Both the position numbers and the translations under genes were made by a program. 64,000 bases of DNA from assembly GCA_035268885.1 (NCBI GenBank), contig DATFKA010000053.1:18017-82016 (forward strand), in the 5' to 3' direction. This DNA is from DATFKA01 sp035268885 (lineage in GTDB: Bacteria > Bacteroidota > Bacteroidia > Chitinophagales > Saprospiraceae). The notes below the pieces were generated by a model. That model had not been told where the DNA came from and did no database searches. It saw nothing but the letters and a program-made list of their open reading frames with translations. Positions 36,323 through 45,725 of this stretch are shown here, piece after piece (position 1 is the stretch's first letter; every line of letters begins with the position of its first letter).

Positions 36323-36360
36323 ATTATTATCGTCCAAAGTCGCCTAATGAGGGCTTAAAT

Positions 36361-38208
36361 ATGCGTGAAACAAAATTCATCCAACAAAATAAGGAGAAGT
36401 GGGAAGAGTTCGAGCGGACGTTGGACAAGCCCTACGCCGATCCGGATAAGCTGAATGATCTGTTTATACAAATTACCGACGATTTATCTTACTCTCGCAC
36501 CTTCTATCCCAACCGCTCGGTAAGGGTTTACCTCAACGGCCTGGCCCAGCGTATCTTTAGCAATATTTACAAAAAGCGAAAACTGCATTTCCGGCGTTTA
36601 CGGACCTTTTGGACCCATGAATTACCGGTGCTGGTCTACGAGTCAAGAAGGGATTTTCTGATTACTTCCCTCGTTTTTGGTCTCGCCTTTTTGATCGGCC
36701 TGGTCTCCTGTGCGATGGATCCGGAATTTGTAGAGGTGATGCTGGGGGCAGATTACGTGGAGATGACCCGCCAGAATATTGCCTCGGGCGATCCGATGGC
36801 CGTTTACAAGGAGCGCGGGCGCTTTAATATGTCGCTGGCCATTACGATGAATAATTTATGGGTGGCTTTTTTGACCTTTATCATGGGGGCTATCTACGGC
36901 GTGGGAACGCTGGCAATCTTAATCCGCAATGGCGTTATGGTCGGCGCTTTTCAGTATTTCTTTATCAAAGAGGATCTTTTTCGAGAGTCTTTCCTGACGA
37001 TCTGGACCCACGGTACGCTGGAGATATCCGCAATCATTATTGCTGGTGCAGCGGGCCTGACCATGGGTAGAGGTTTGGCTTTTCCGGGTACCTATTCACG
37101 GATCCGATCTTTTCAGCGAGCAGCCAAACGCGGATTAAAAATCATGGTAGGCATTACGCCTATTTTTGTACTGGCGGGCTTTATTGAAGGCTATCTTACC
37201 CGTCAGACCGAAACCCCAGACCTGGTGCGGCTGGCCTTCATTATTGGTTGTTTGGCCTTTGTGATCTTTTACTTTGGTATTTATCCACGCCTGCAGTATC
37301 GCCGCCTGGGAGCCAGCCCGATACGGGCGAATGAGGCCCTTCCCGTGCCCAGGAAATCAATCGACTTCCACAGCATAAAAAGTAGTGGCCAAATCTTTAA
37401 TGAAGCTTTTACGCTTTATCGTCGCTATTGGCAAACTATCGGCTGGGCTGCGCTGGGGGCTAGCCTGCTCTATTGCGGTATCGTATTTAATGCTACACCG
37501 CGGCCGGCCTACGACTTGTTCTCCTTTCCGTCCCAATTTCTGGGTACCGTGTCCCGCATCAATACTTTTTTCATCAATGAGGATTTGCGATTTTTGCCCT
37601 TTATCAATGTCTTGATCTTTGGTCTCTTTGCAGCTTTTGTATTCCGTAAAGTACGTACCCACTACACCGGGCAGCGAGAAGAAGCTCCTTTGTGGCAGGA
37701 CTGGCTACGTACCCTGCCCGGTATGGCGCTTTTGATGGTAATGCTTTGGACCAATAATCCCCTTACGCTCTTTATTGTTATATTTCTCGGGGCCTACCCC
37801 TTTCTTTGGATGTATACGGCAATAGACAGAAAACAGGGGGCATTCAGCAGTATCCAGGAATTCTTAGGTCTAATAGGCACTAACTTTGGTCGCATATTAT
37901 CAGTCATGCTGGTATTTATGATGATTGGCTTTTTATTCTTCTCCCTACTCGATACCGTATTATTCTGGCTTTACCTCGATCTGATCAGTTGGGTGTCTAC
38001 GGCAGAAGGAAGCGAACTGGAGGCACTAAGTATTATTTTACAGGTCGGTACATCGGTGTTTATGATCTTTCTGATTCTGGGGCTGATGATTATGGGCTTT
38101 GGTCTGTTATACTATACTTTGCAGGAAATACAGGAAGCTCCGGGCTTACGCCAAAAGGTAGCTCAAATCGGAGAACATCAACAAATCAGAGGTCTGGAAA
38201 AAGAATAA
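36361..38208 (+). CDS. SpoIIM-like (DUF95) membrane protein
   Basis: A protein of 615 residues from the ATG at 36361; the frame extends upstream across the RDD promoter region and is not used. After a soluble stretch of about 100 residues, a SpoIIM-type domain spans about residues 100-320, with SLAITMNNLWVAFLTFIMGAI and a helix-rich core. A second membrane part of several helices completes the protein. SpoIIM helps peptidoglycan dissolution during engulfment in spore formers; here there is no sporulation and the role is unknown. It heads the SpoIIM-DUF4129-DUF4350-MoxR-DUF58 operon; the next gene starts 2 bp after its stop. Confidence 0.85.
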   Translation: MRETKFIQQNKEKWEEFERTLDKPYADPDKLNDLFIQITDDLSYSRTFYPNRSVRVYLNGLAQRIFSNIYKKRKLHFRRLRTFWTHELPVLVYESRRDFLITSLVFGLAFLIGLVSCAMDPEFVEVMLGADYVEMTRQNIASGDPMAVYKERGRFNMSLAITMNNLWVAFLTFIMGAIYGVGTLAILIRNGVMVGAFQYFFIKEDLFRESFLTIWTHGTLEISAIIIAGAAGLTMGRGLAFPGTYSRIRSFQRAAKRGLKIMVGITPIFVLAGFIEGYLTRQTETPDLVRLAFIIGCLAFVIFYFGIYPRLQYRRLGASPIRANEALPVPRKSIDFHSIKSSGQIFNEAFTLYRRYWQTIGWAALGASLLYCGIVFNATPRPAYDLFSFPSQFLGTVSRINTFFINEDLRFLPFINVLIFGLFAAFVFRKVRTHYTGQREEAPLWQDWLRTLPGMALLMVMLWTNNPLTLFIVIFLGAYPFLWMYTAIDRKQGAFSSIQEFLGLIGTNFGRILSVMLVFMMIGFLFFSLLDTVLFWLYLDLISWVSTAEGSELEALSIILQVGTSVFMIFLILGLMIMGFGLLYYTLQEIQEAPGLRQKVAQIGEHQQIRGLEKE

Positions 38209-38210
38209 TA

Positions 38211-38906
38211 ATGAGGTGGAAGCTGGTTTCATACATTGGACTTTTTGCTTTGCTGCTCAGTAACCCACTACTGGCCCAGGAGACTGATGGCGAAAAAACC
38301 ATAATAAATACCCCTGCCGAACGAAAAACCTTCGACCGTAAAACCTGGCGCAAAGCGACCCGTGGACTGGACTATACAGTGAAAAAACGGCGACAAAAAC
38401 GGCAACGCGCGGAAGAGCAACCCAAACAGAAAAAAAATGAAAATAGCCGGATTCTTTTTATCGTTCTGGGGGTAATCCTGATCGCCGTAATCATTGCACT
38501 GGTTATCGCCACGCTTACCGGACACCTCGGCCCCAGGGACAAAAAACTCAAGGGCATGCAGGTCTCCGTAGAGGATATTGAAGAAAATATTTTCGAAACC
38601 GACCTCGAGCGCTTTATCCGACAGGCCCTAGAAACTGAAAATTATCAACGAGCCATTCGGCTTTACTTCCTAGAGATTCTCAAAGAATTGGCTATCCAGA
38701 AAAAAATTAAATGGAAAAGAGAAAAAACCAACCGCATTTATTTTTATGAATTACAACCCAGTGGCCTGGCCAGCGAATTTGATCGCCTGGCCCTGATTTT
38801 TGACCGCGTGCGCTACGGCCAATCTTCCATTAGCCAAAGCGACTTTGACACCGTAGCCCCAGAATTCAAAGCTTTTTTGCGAAAGCTAAACCCCAAAAAA
38901 GTATAG
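38211..38906 (+). CDS. DUF4129-domain membrane protein
   Basis: A protein of 231 residues from the ATG at 38211, 2 bp after the SpoIIM gene; an upstream in-frame start inside that gene is not used. It has a signal peptide (LVSYIGLFALLLSNPLLAQ), a very basic stretch (about residues 55-80, KKRRQKRQRAEEQ), one membrane helix (ILFIVLGVILIAVIIALVIATL) and a C-terminal DUF4129 domain with YQRAIRLYFLEILKEL. The domain is a marker of these MoxR operons and is of unknown function. Confidence 0.82.
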   Translation: MRWKLVSYIGLFALLLSNPLLAQETDGEKTIINTPAERKTFDRKTWRKATRGLDYTVKKRRQKRQRAEEQPKQKKNENSRILFIVLGVILIAVIIALVIATLTGHLGPRDKKLKGMQVSVEDIEENIFETDLERFIRQALETENYQRAIRLYFLEILKELAIQKKIKWKREKTNRIYFYELQPSGLASEFDRLALIFDRVRYGQSSISQSDFDTVAPEFKAFLRKLNPKKV

Positions 38907-38916
38907 TACGACCCTA

Positions 38917-40185
38917 ATGGATAAACGCCAGCGAAATATCATCATTCTGGTAGCCGGGGGGCTACTGATCCTTTTCCTGCTCTTTCAATTTGCGGGCAGA
39001 GGGGGCTATTCCTGGTCAGAAAACTACCTGGTAGAAAACCGCGGGCCCTACGGTACGGACATCATTCAACAATTACTCAAAGACTATTATCCGGCGGAGG
39101 AATTTACGCTGATGGAAGACTCGATTCAACTGGAAAAATCGATCGGCAGCCAGCAGCCCGCTAATTATGTCTTCATTGGTGCCTCGCAATACCTCGACAG
39201 TAGCTCCGTAGCCCAGCTATTTGACTTTATCGAAACCGGCAACCGGGCTTTTATTATTAGTCGCACGCTACCCGAAGAAATCGCGGACTACCTATATCTT
39301 TACGAATGTTATAGTGGTTACTTCTGGGAGGGCTACGAGGAATTTCGGGACACCGCGATTAATGTCAGCCTGGTGAATCAGGAAGTGTTTTCGGAAGAGA
39401 CCAGTGCCCATCTATCCTATCGGTATCGCAATCAGGTACGCAATTACGAATGGCAGTTCCTGGATGAGCGCTATATCTGTGAAGACGATGAGGAGATATT
39501 TCCACTGGGGACTTTCGACGAGCTCTATACCAATTTTATCGGTATCAAATACGGCGACGGTTACCTGTATTTGCATACTAATCCGATCTTATTCTCTAAT
39601 TACGCCTTACTGGAGGAAGAGCGTCTGCCCTACGCCGAAGCCATTTTTTCCTATACCCTTGAGGGGCCGATTTACTGGGATGAGTATAGTAAAATTCCGG
39701 GATTTTTGCGCAATCCACGGTTTCCAAAACAAATTTCTGACCGCACGCCTTTCGATTATATTTTACAGCAGCCCCCTCTGGCCTGGGCCTGGTATCTGCT
39801 GCTCGTAATGGCGGGTCTGTATCTGCTTTTTCGCACCAGAAGACGGCAGCGTATCATTCCCGTACTCGAGAAAAACCGGAACACCTCTCTGGATTTTCTT
39901 CAGACCATCGGACATCTTTATTTTACCCAGAACGATCATCGTAAAATCGCCCTGCATAAAGCGCGTTTATTTCTGGGCTTTGTGCGGGAACGGTACAGCC
40001 TGGCCACCCAGCAGCTGGATGATAAATTTGCACAACAACTGAGTGCTAAATCCGAAATTCCTAAAAAGGATATTGATGCGATTCTGTTGCTCAATAAAAA
40101 TATACAGACCTCTTCTTTTGTCTCTGAAAAGATTCTGGTCAGTTTTCATCAAAAAATCGAAGCTTTTTATAAAAACTGCAAATAA
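38917..40185 (+). CDS. DUF4350-domain membrane protein
   Basis: A 422-residue protein with one helix near the N-terminus (NIIILVAGGLLILFLLFQF) and another near residue 290 (LAWAWYLLLVMAGLYLLF). The region between them is the DUF4350 fold, related to type 1 glutamine amidotransferase-like or IFT52/GldG-type domains (NRGPYGTDIIQQLL, NYVFIGASQYLDS). Its stop TAA shares a base with the ATG of the MoxR gene (TAATG). It probably works as a scaffold with its neighbours; no enzyme activity is known. Confidence 0.82.
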   Translation: MDKRQRNIIILVAGGLLILFLLFQFAGRGGYSWSENYLVENRGPYGTDIIQQLLKDYYPAEEFTLMEDSIQLEKSIGSQQPANYVFIGASQYLDSSSVAQLFDFIETGNRAFIISRTLPEEIADYLYLYECYSGYFWEGYEEFRDTAINVSLVNQEVFSEETSAHLSYRYRNQVRNYEWQFLDERYICEDDEEIFPLGTFDELYTNFIGIKYGDGYLYLHTNPILFSNYALLEEERLPYAEAIFSYTLEGPIYWDEYSKIPGFLRNPRFPKQISDRTPFDYILQQPPLAWAWYLLLVMAGLYLLFRTRRRQRIIPVLEKNRNTSLDFLQTIGHLYFTQNDHRKIALHKARLFLGFVRERYSLATQQLDDKFAQQLSAKSEIPKKDIDAILLLNKNIQTSSFVSEKILVSFHQKIEAFYKNCK

Positions 40186-41279
40186 TGCTAACGGACGAAC
40201 ATAATGACCATGAGCAGGACGAGAATCTGCCGAATGAGCCCGAAACACCCACCCCACCCGGTGCAGAAGACCCGATGGAAACACAACCAGAGGAGTTTGT
40301 GCCCCAAAATCGATGGGGACGCAATCGACTGGATGTGTCTATCATTAAAGAAAATGTCGAAAATGTACGCGGCGAGCTGGCCAAAGTCCTGGTCGGACAG
40401 CAGAAGATGGTAGACATCATGCTGGCCGCCTTCTTTACCGATGGCCACGTACTCCTGGAAGGTGTACCGGGTATTGCAAAGACGCTCACCGCCAAATTAC
40501 TGGCCAGGGCACTGGGCGCAGACTTCTCCAGAATACAGTTCACGCCCGATCTCATGCCCAGTGATGTGGTAGGAACAACGGTTTTCAATATGAAGACTTC
40601 CGAGTTCACCTTTAACGCGGGGCCGGTGTTCTCCAATATCATCCTCATTGATGAGATCAATCGTGCACCGGCTAAAACCCAGGCCGCTTTGTTCGAAGTG
40701 ATGGAAGAGGCGCAGGTCACCATCGACGGGACGACCTACCCCATGGAGTTTCCCTTCTTTGTCATGGCTACCCAAAACCCCATTGAGCAGGAAGGCACCT
40801 ATAAACTACCGGAAGCCCAGCTGGATCGTTTCGTCGTAAAGATTAACCTTGAATACCCCAGCCTGGCCGAAGAAAAAGATATTCTCTACCGCTTTCGGAG
40901 CGATTTTAAGCAAAAAATAAAGGCCGAAGTGGATCAGGTATTTACGCTGGAAGCAATCAAAAAATGCCGGGAGCTGATCGAGCAGATTCATATCGAAGAT
41001 GCTCTATTGGATTACATCGCCAACATTGTGCACGACACCCGCAACAACGGAGATCTCTATTTAGGAGCTTCCCCCCGAGCCTCACTGGCCCTGTTGAAGA
41101 TGTCAAAAGCCGTAGCGGCCATTACCGGACGCGACTTTGTAACACCGGAAGACATCCAGTACGTCGCCTATCCCGTTCTGAACCATCGCATTATCTTACA
41201 GCCCGAGCGGGAAATGGAAGGCTATGAAACCCGTGATATCATCAAATCTATTTTACAAAAGATCGAAGTGCCCCGTTAA
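40185..41279 (+). CDS. MoxR-family AAA+ ATPase
   Basis: A 364-residue AAA+ ATPase with an acidic N-terminal extension of about 45 residues. Walker A is GVPGIAKT (93-100) and Walker B IILIDEIN (152-159); FVMATQNPIEQEGTY is the sensor-1/MoxR signature, and GASPRASLAL the C-terminal sensor-2 block. MoxR proteins act as chaperones in assembling or activating protein complexes, often with VWA or DUF58 partners, which fits the next gene. It overlaps the DUF4350 gene by 1 nt and is 9 bp before the DUF58 gene. Confidence 0.95.
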   Translation: MLTDEHNDHEQDENLPNEPETPTPPGAEDPMETQPEEFVPQNRWGRNRLDVSIIKENVENVRGELAKVLVGQQKMVDIMLAAFFTDGHVLLEGVPGIAKTLTAKLLARALGADFSRIQFTPDLMPSDVVGTTVFNMKTSEFTFNAGPVFSNIILIDEINRAPAKTQAALFEVMEEAQVTIDGTTYPMEFPFFVMATQNPIEQEGTYKLPEAQLDRFVVKINLEYPSLAEEKDILYRFRSDFKQKIKAEVDQVFTLEAIKKCRELIEQIHIEDALLDYIANIVHDTRNNGDLYLGASPRASLALLKMSKAVAAITGRDFVTPEDIQYVAYPVLNHRIILQPEREMEGYETRDIIKSILQKIEVPR

Positions 41280-41288
41280 CAACCGCTT

Positions 41289-42626
41289 ATGCTAAAAGGA
41301 TTCCGACAAGTATATCTGACCAATCGTTTCTTCTGGGCTTTCGGAGGGTTGATCCTCTGTTTTGTCCTGGGGTTTCCGGTGCCAATACTATTTCCGATTG
41401 CTCAGGCTTTGGGCGTACTATTACTGGCCCTGATCTTTTTGGATATCTTTTTGCTCTTCGGACGCCAGGTAGATTTTCATTGTGAACGACAGGCTCCCAA
41501 ATTACTAAACCTGGGAGATAGCAATACCATTCGTCTCTCCATCGAAAACCAGGGTGGCGTGGAGTGGCGGCTTAAAGTACTGGATGAATTACCCATACAG
41601 TTCCAGATCCGGGATTTTGAGGAGTCCCTTGTGCTGCCGGCTGGCGCCGAAAAAAAGCTCAGCTACACCGTGCGCCCTGTGAAACGCGGTGCTTATTTCT
41701 TTGGTAAACTACACTTGTTTATCCGTTCTTTTCTGGGGCTGTTGGAGCGGCGTTTGTCCTACCTGGAAGATCCGATGGAGGTCCCCGTTTACCCCTCCAT
41801 CCTACAGATGAAAAATATGGAACTCATGGCTTTCAACCGTATCTCGACCCGCCAGGGAATCAAACGTATCCGCCGTATCGGGCACAGCTACGAATTTGAG
41901 CAGATCAAAAATTATGTCCGGGGGGATGACTACCGCAGTGTCAATTGGAAAGCCAGTAGCCGACGGCACAGCCTGATGGTCAACCAGTACCAGGACGAGC
42001 GCTCGCAGCAGGTATACTGCGTCATCGACAAGAGCCGCGTCATGCGTATGCCATTCAATGATTTAAGTCTGATCGATTACGCCATCAACGCCAGCCTGGT
42101 CATCTCTAATATTGCCCTTCAGAAATACGACAAAGCCGGATTGATCACTTTCTCGGACAAGCTGGGGGCTACCCTTAAAGCCGATAGTAAAGCTACCCAA
42201 CTCAATAAAATCCTGAGTGCTTTATACAAAGAAAAGGAGCGCAGCCTGGAGGCCAACTACGACTTACTCTATTACGCCTCGCGAAAACTCATTTCAGGTC
42301 GATCGCTGCTCTTGCTCTTTACCAATTTCGAAAGTAACTATGCACTGGAGCGGGTTCTACCCGTGCTGCGCCGCATTAACCGCATGCACCTACTAGTGGT
42401 GATCTTCTTTGAGAATACCGAAGTACGAGACTTTGCTCGCCAACCGGCCGATACCCTGGAGGATATTTATCACCAAACGATTGCTGAAAAGTTCCTTTCG
42501 GAAAAAGCACAAATGGTCCATAAATTACGGCAATACGGTATCCAATCCATCTTGACCCCACCCCGGGAGCTATCGATAAATACCGTCAATAAGTATTTGG
42601 AGTTAAAATCACGGGGATTAATTTAA
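41289..42626 (+). CDS. DUF58 protein (VWA-like) of the MoxR operon
   Basis: A 445-residue protein with two N-terminal membrane helices (about 12-60), a beta-rich region, and a DUF58 block near residue 210: GDDYRSVNWKASSRRHSLMVNQY. The final part is VWA-like, VYCVIDKSRVMRM with a partial D-x-S type motif, then SLLLLFTNFES. DUF58 proteins are the usual partner of MoxR ATPases in Bacteroidota. The gene ends 3 bp before the DUF4334 gene. Confidence 0.9.
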   Translation: MLKGFRQVYLTNRFFWAFGGLILCFVLGFPVPILFPIAQALGVLLLALIFLDIFLLFGRQVDFHCERQAPKLLNLGDSNTIRLSIENQGGVEWRLKVLDELPIQFQIRDFEESLVLPAGAEKKLSYTVRPVKRGAYFFGKLHLFIRSFLGLLERRLSYLEDPMEVPVYPSILQMKNMELMAFNRISTRQGIKRIRRIGHSYEFEQIKNYVRGDDYRSVNWKASSRRHSLMVNQYQDERSQQVYCVIDKSRVMRMPFNDLSLIDYAINASLVISNIALQKYDKAGLITFSDKLGATLKADSKATQLNKILSALYKEKERSLEANYDLLYYASRKLISGRSLLLLFTNFESNYALERVLPVLRRINRMHLLVVIFFENTEVRDFARQPADTLEDIYHQTIAEKFLSEKAQMVHKLRQYGIQSILTPPRELSINTVNKYLELKSRGLI

Positions 42627-42629
42627 ATC

Positions 42630-43172
42630 ATGGAGATAACACAACTATTAGAGCAAAGAAAAGCTAGTGTCGAGGAAGCGCTCACCATTTTCGATCGCCT
42701 GGAGCCAGTAAGCCTTGCATTCATGCGGGGACAATGGAGCGGCTTCGAGATTTTAACCGGCCACCCCATCGATGGCTTGCTGGAACCCTCCGGCTGGTAC
42801 GGTAAACTATTTGCCGACCCGGAAAACGTGCATCCACTTTTGATTTATAGCCTCGACCGAAAAAGTTTATTTGCCATCAACCCCTTCTTCATTCCGCTGG
42901 GAATTAATTTTCCGAAAACCCAGATATTAAGGTACTTCATGGCCATATTAAAGCCGATCCTGAAAACCAAAAAATCAAAGGCCAGAATGCGCATGGTAGA
43001 ATACCGCGGTAAGCTTACCGGAACGATGATCTACGATGGCAAAGCCATTTGCGATCACTTTGCTAAAATTGACGAAGACAGGATGCTCGGAGTGATGGAC
43101 CTAAAAGGGGCGGCTGCTCCTTATTTTTTCGTATTGGAGCGGGAGGAGCGGAAGTGGCAGTTGGAGTTGTGA
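42630..43172 (+). CDS. DUF4334/GXWXG protein
   Basis: A 180-residue soluble protein. Near residue 35 it has FMRGQWSGFEIL, the G-x-W-x-G motif, and the C-terminal half (RMRMVEYRGKLTGTMIYDG, then AICDHFAKIDEDRMLGVMD) fits the DUF4334 domain. Function unknown; members often lie beside unrelated enzymes. It lies 3 bp after the DUF58 gene and is probably a passenger in that operon. The short MITE-like element begins 56 bp after its stop. Confidence 0.85.
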   Translation: MEITQLLEQRKASVEEALTIFDRLEPVSLAFMRGQWSGFEILTGHPIDGLLEPSGWYGKLFADPENVHPLLIYSLDRKSLFAINPFFIPLGINFPKTQILRYFMAILKPILKTKKSKARMRMVEYRGKLTGTMIYDGKAICDHFAKIDEDRMLGVMDLKGAAAPYFFVLEREERKWQLEL

Positions 43173-43228
43173 GCTGAATTCAAACGATCTCTGTAAAGCA
43201 TTTTTTATCACTTCCTTCTTCAAGGTAT

Positions 43229-43316
43229 GAAATTGTTTAAGAATTCCTGGTGAGATGATTGGTAGCGGCTTTCAATGTGTTGCCAAGGGCTCAATGAGGC
43301 GTTTTTAAACAACTTC
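43229..43316. mobile_element. MITE-like element, short copy (88 bp)
   Basis: Ends GAAATTGTTTAA (43229-43240) and TTAAACAACTTC (43305-43316) pair with one mismatch; the flanks are TAT and TAA. It equals the copy at 30350-30520 minus exactly 83 bp, the segment between GGCTT repeats, with few substitutions elsewhere. No coding capacity. Confidence 0.8.
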
Positions 43317-43347
43317 TAAATATAATTTAAAATAAAGAGTTAGTAAA

Positions 43348-45657
43348 ATGACTTCAAAAGCAAAATCAGGCCTACCAATAACAACAGTTAAAACTATTGT
43401 TCTCCTCGGATATGTACTTTTTGTTTTATCCTGCCAAAACGAGGCCCTCCTGCCGGCTGCGCATACACCGCCCATTAACTACGTCGATCCCTACATTGGT
43501 ACCGATGGGCACGGGCACGTTTTCCTGGGGGCCAATGTGCCCTTTGGCGCCGTGCAGGTGGGGCCAACGAACTTCACCCGGGGCTGGGACTGGTGCTCCG
43601 GTTATCATTACTCGGATTCGGTGATGATTGGCTTTGCACAGACACATTTGAGTGGTACGGGTATCGGTGATCTGGGTGATGTAATGCTCATGCCCTACAC
43701 GGGACCACTACAAACAAGCCCCGGCAGTACCGAGGCCCCCTTTAGTGGTTATGCCTCCTATTACGATCACGAGCAGGAGCAGGCCGAACCGGGCTACTAC
43801 AAGGTAACTTTACAGACCCATGATATTGATGTTCAACTCACGGCTTCCCAACGGGTGGGTTTTCATCGTTATACCTTTCCCAAAGCCACCGCCGCACACA
43901 TCGCAGTTGATCTGGCCCAGGGTGTAGGCTGGGACGATGCCACGGAGGGATACCTCCGCAAGGTGGATGATCAGACCTTAGTCGGACACCGTTATTCCAC
44001 GGGCTGGGCTAAAGATCAGCGGGTATTTTTTGCCGTAAGGCTATCCAAACCCATGAAAAGCCTGCAACTCATTCAGAACGATAGTCTGGTAGCGGGGGAC
44101 AGCCTGAAGGCTCAATATCTACGCGCCATGACCAATTTTGATACCGAGACGGGAGAAGTCATTATGGCCAAAGTCGGAATTTCTCCGGTCAGCTCCGCAA
44201 ATGCCCTGGCCAATATCGAAGCCGAAATCCCGCACTGGGACTTCGAAAAAGCGAAAGAAGCCGCCCAGGAAAAATGGGACCAAGAACTAAGCAAAGTGCA
44301 GATTACACAGGCGCCCGAGACCGTAAAACGGACCTATTACACGGCTTTTTACCACCTCATGTTCTTCCCGGCCTTATTTAACGATCACAACGGCGATTAT
44401 CGGGGTACGGATAAGCAGGTCTACCGGGGAGCTGATTTTGATAATTACACCATTTTTTCGCTGTGGGACACTTATCGGGCAGCCCACCCTTTCTTCACCC
44501 TAACACAGCCGGAGCGGACGAATGATTTTATCCGGTCTATGCTCGCTATCCACGAGCAACAGGGCCGCTTGCCAGTCTGGCACCTGGCCGGTAACGAAAC
44601 CAATACGATGGTCGGGTACCACGCTATCCCACCCCTCGTTGATGCCTACTTTAAAGGTATCCGGGACTACGATGTGGAGCAAATGTACCAGGCCCTGCGA
44701 ACCACCGCCCTGGAGACCGACGACGGTATGGGACTCAAATACGTAAACGAGATGGGTTTTGTGCCTTCGGATAAGATCAAAGACGCTCCCGTATCAATGG
44801 GCCAGGAATACGCCATCGACGACTGGGCCATCGCCCAAATGGCCAAAGACCTGGGGAAAGAAAAAGATTACCAATTATTCATGGAGCGCTCTAAATATTA
44901 CGAAAACTACTTCGATCCAGAGATCAAGTTCTTTCGGGGTAAATTATCCAATGGGGAATGGCGGGAGCCTTTTGACCCTTACCACATCGTACACATGGCC
45001 AGTGATTTCACCGAAGGTAACGCCTGGCAGTACCTGTGGCTGGCTCCCCACGATGTAGAAGGACTCGTTGCGCTACAGGGGGGAGAAGCACCCTTCGTCA
45101 GTAAACTCGACAGTTTATTTTCGATTTCCTCCAATTTGAACGAAGGGGCTTCCGCCGACATCTCCGGGATGATCGGCCAGTATGCACACGGTAATGAACC
45201 CAGCCACCATACTACTTATCTATACGCCTACGTGGGCCAGCAGTACAAGACCGCCGATAAGGTCCGCTATATCATGGATAGCCTCTACACCGATCAGCCA
45301 GACGGCTTATGTGGCAACGAAGATTGTGGTCAGATGTCGGCCTGGTACTTATTCTCGGCCCTGGGCTTCTACCCCGTTAACCCGATGAATAGTGCCTACA
45401 TTTTCGGCAGCCCGATTGTGCAGGAAGCCCGATTGCCCTTGCCCAATGGAAACACTTTTACCGTAAAAAGTAATGCGAGCCCACAGAACCTATACATTCA
45501 ATCCGTTCGACTGAATGATGAGTCCTATTCCGCCGCTTACATCACCCATCATCAGATCATGCAGGGCGGTACGCTGACCTTCGAATTAGGGCCGCAACCT
45601 AATCCGGACTTTGGCAAAGCCCCCGAGGACCGGCCAGCCTCCCGGATGTATAAGTAA
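43348..45657 (+). CDS. Alpha-1,2-mannosidase, GH92, lipoprotein
   Basis: A 769-residue protein with a lipoprotein signal (VLLGYVLFVLSC). The GH92 start is clear: INYVDPYIGTDGHGHVFLGA, then PFGAVQVGPTN. NEDCGQMSAWYLFSALGFYP and GNEPSHHTTYLYAYVGQ carry conserved residues of the (alpha/alpha)6 domain; members are Ca2+-dependent exo-mannosidases that remove alpha-linked mannose from glycans such as yeast mannan or host N-glycans. Length is typical. It stands alone behind the short MITE copy and before a strong terminator. Confidence 0.93.
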   Translation: MTSKAKSGLPITTVKTIVLLGYVLFVLSCQNEALLPAAHTPPINYVDPYIGTDGHGHVFLGANVPFGAVQVGPTNFTRGWDWCSGYHYSDSVMIGFAQTHLSGTGIGDLGDVMLMPYTGPLQTSPGSTEAPFSGYASYYDHEQEQAEPGYYKVTLQTHDIDVQLTASQRVGFHRYTFPKATAAHIAVDLAQGVGWDDATEGYLRKVDDQTLVGHRYSTGWAKDQRVFFAVRLSKPMKSLQLIQNDSLVAGDSLKAQYLRAMTNFDTETGEVIMAKVGISPVSSANALANIEAEIPHWDFEKAKEAAQEKWDQELSKVQITQAPETVKRTYYTAFYHLMFFPALFNDHNGDYRGTDKQVYRGADFDNYTIFSLWDTYRAAHPFFTLTQPERTNDFIRSMLAIHEQQGRLPVWHLAGNETNTMVGYHAIPPLVDAYFKGIRDYDVEQMYQALRTTALETDDGMGLKYVNEMGFVPSDKIKDAPVSMGQEYAIDDWAIAQMAKDLGKEKDYQLFMERSKYYENYFDPEIKFFRGKLSNGEWREPFDPYHIVHMASDFTEGNAWQYLWLAPHDVEGLVALQGGEAPFVSKLDSLFSISSNLNEGASADISGMIGQYAHGNEPSHHTTYLYAYVGQQYKTADKVRYIMDSLYTDQPDGLCGNEDCGQMSAWYLFSALGFYPVNPMNSAYIFGSPIVQEARLPLPNGNTFTVKSNASPQNLYIQSVRLNDESYSAAYITHHQIMQGGTLTFELGPQPNPDFGKAPEDRPASRMYK

Positions 45658-45658
45658 C

Positions 45659-45697
45659 AAAAACGGGAAGTGACCATTTTGATCACTTCCCGTTTTT
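45659..45697. terminator. Bidirectional intrinsic terminator
   Basis: AAAAACGGGAAGTGA (45659-45673) and TCACTTCCCGTTTTT (45683-45697) form a 15-bp perfect stem with a 9-nt loop, A-rich on one side and T-rich on the other. It serves the convergent GH92 and peroxidase genes. Confidence 0.92.
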
Positions 45698-45725
45698 CAT
45701 TTTCTACTTCCGTAAAATAAAACCT

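Noticed and set aside
36244..36360. Longer N-terminus for the SpoIIM-like protein
   Set aside because: It would start inside the divergent RDD gene and cross the candidate RDD promoter; the ATG at 36361 fits better.
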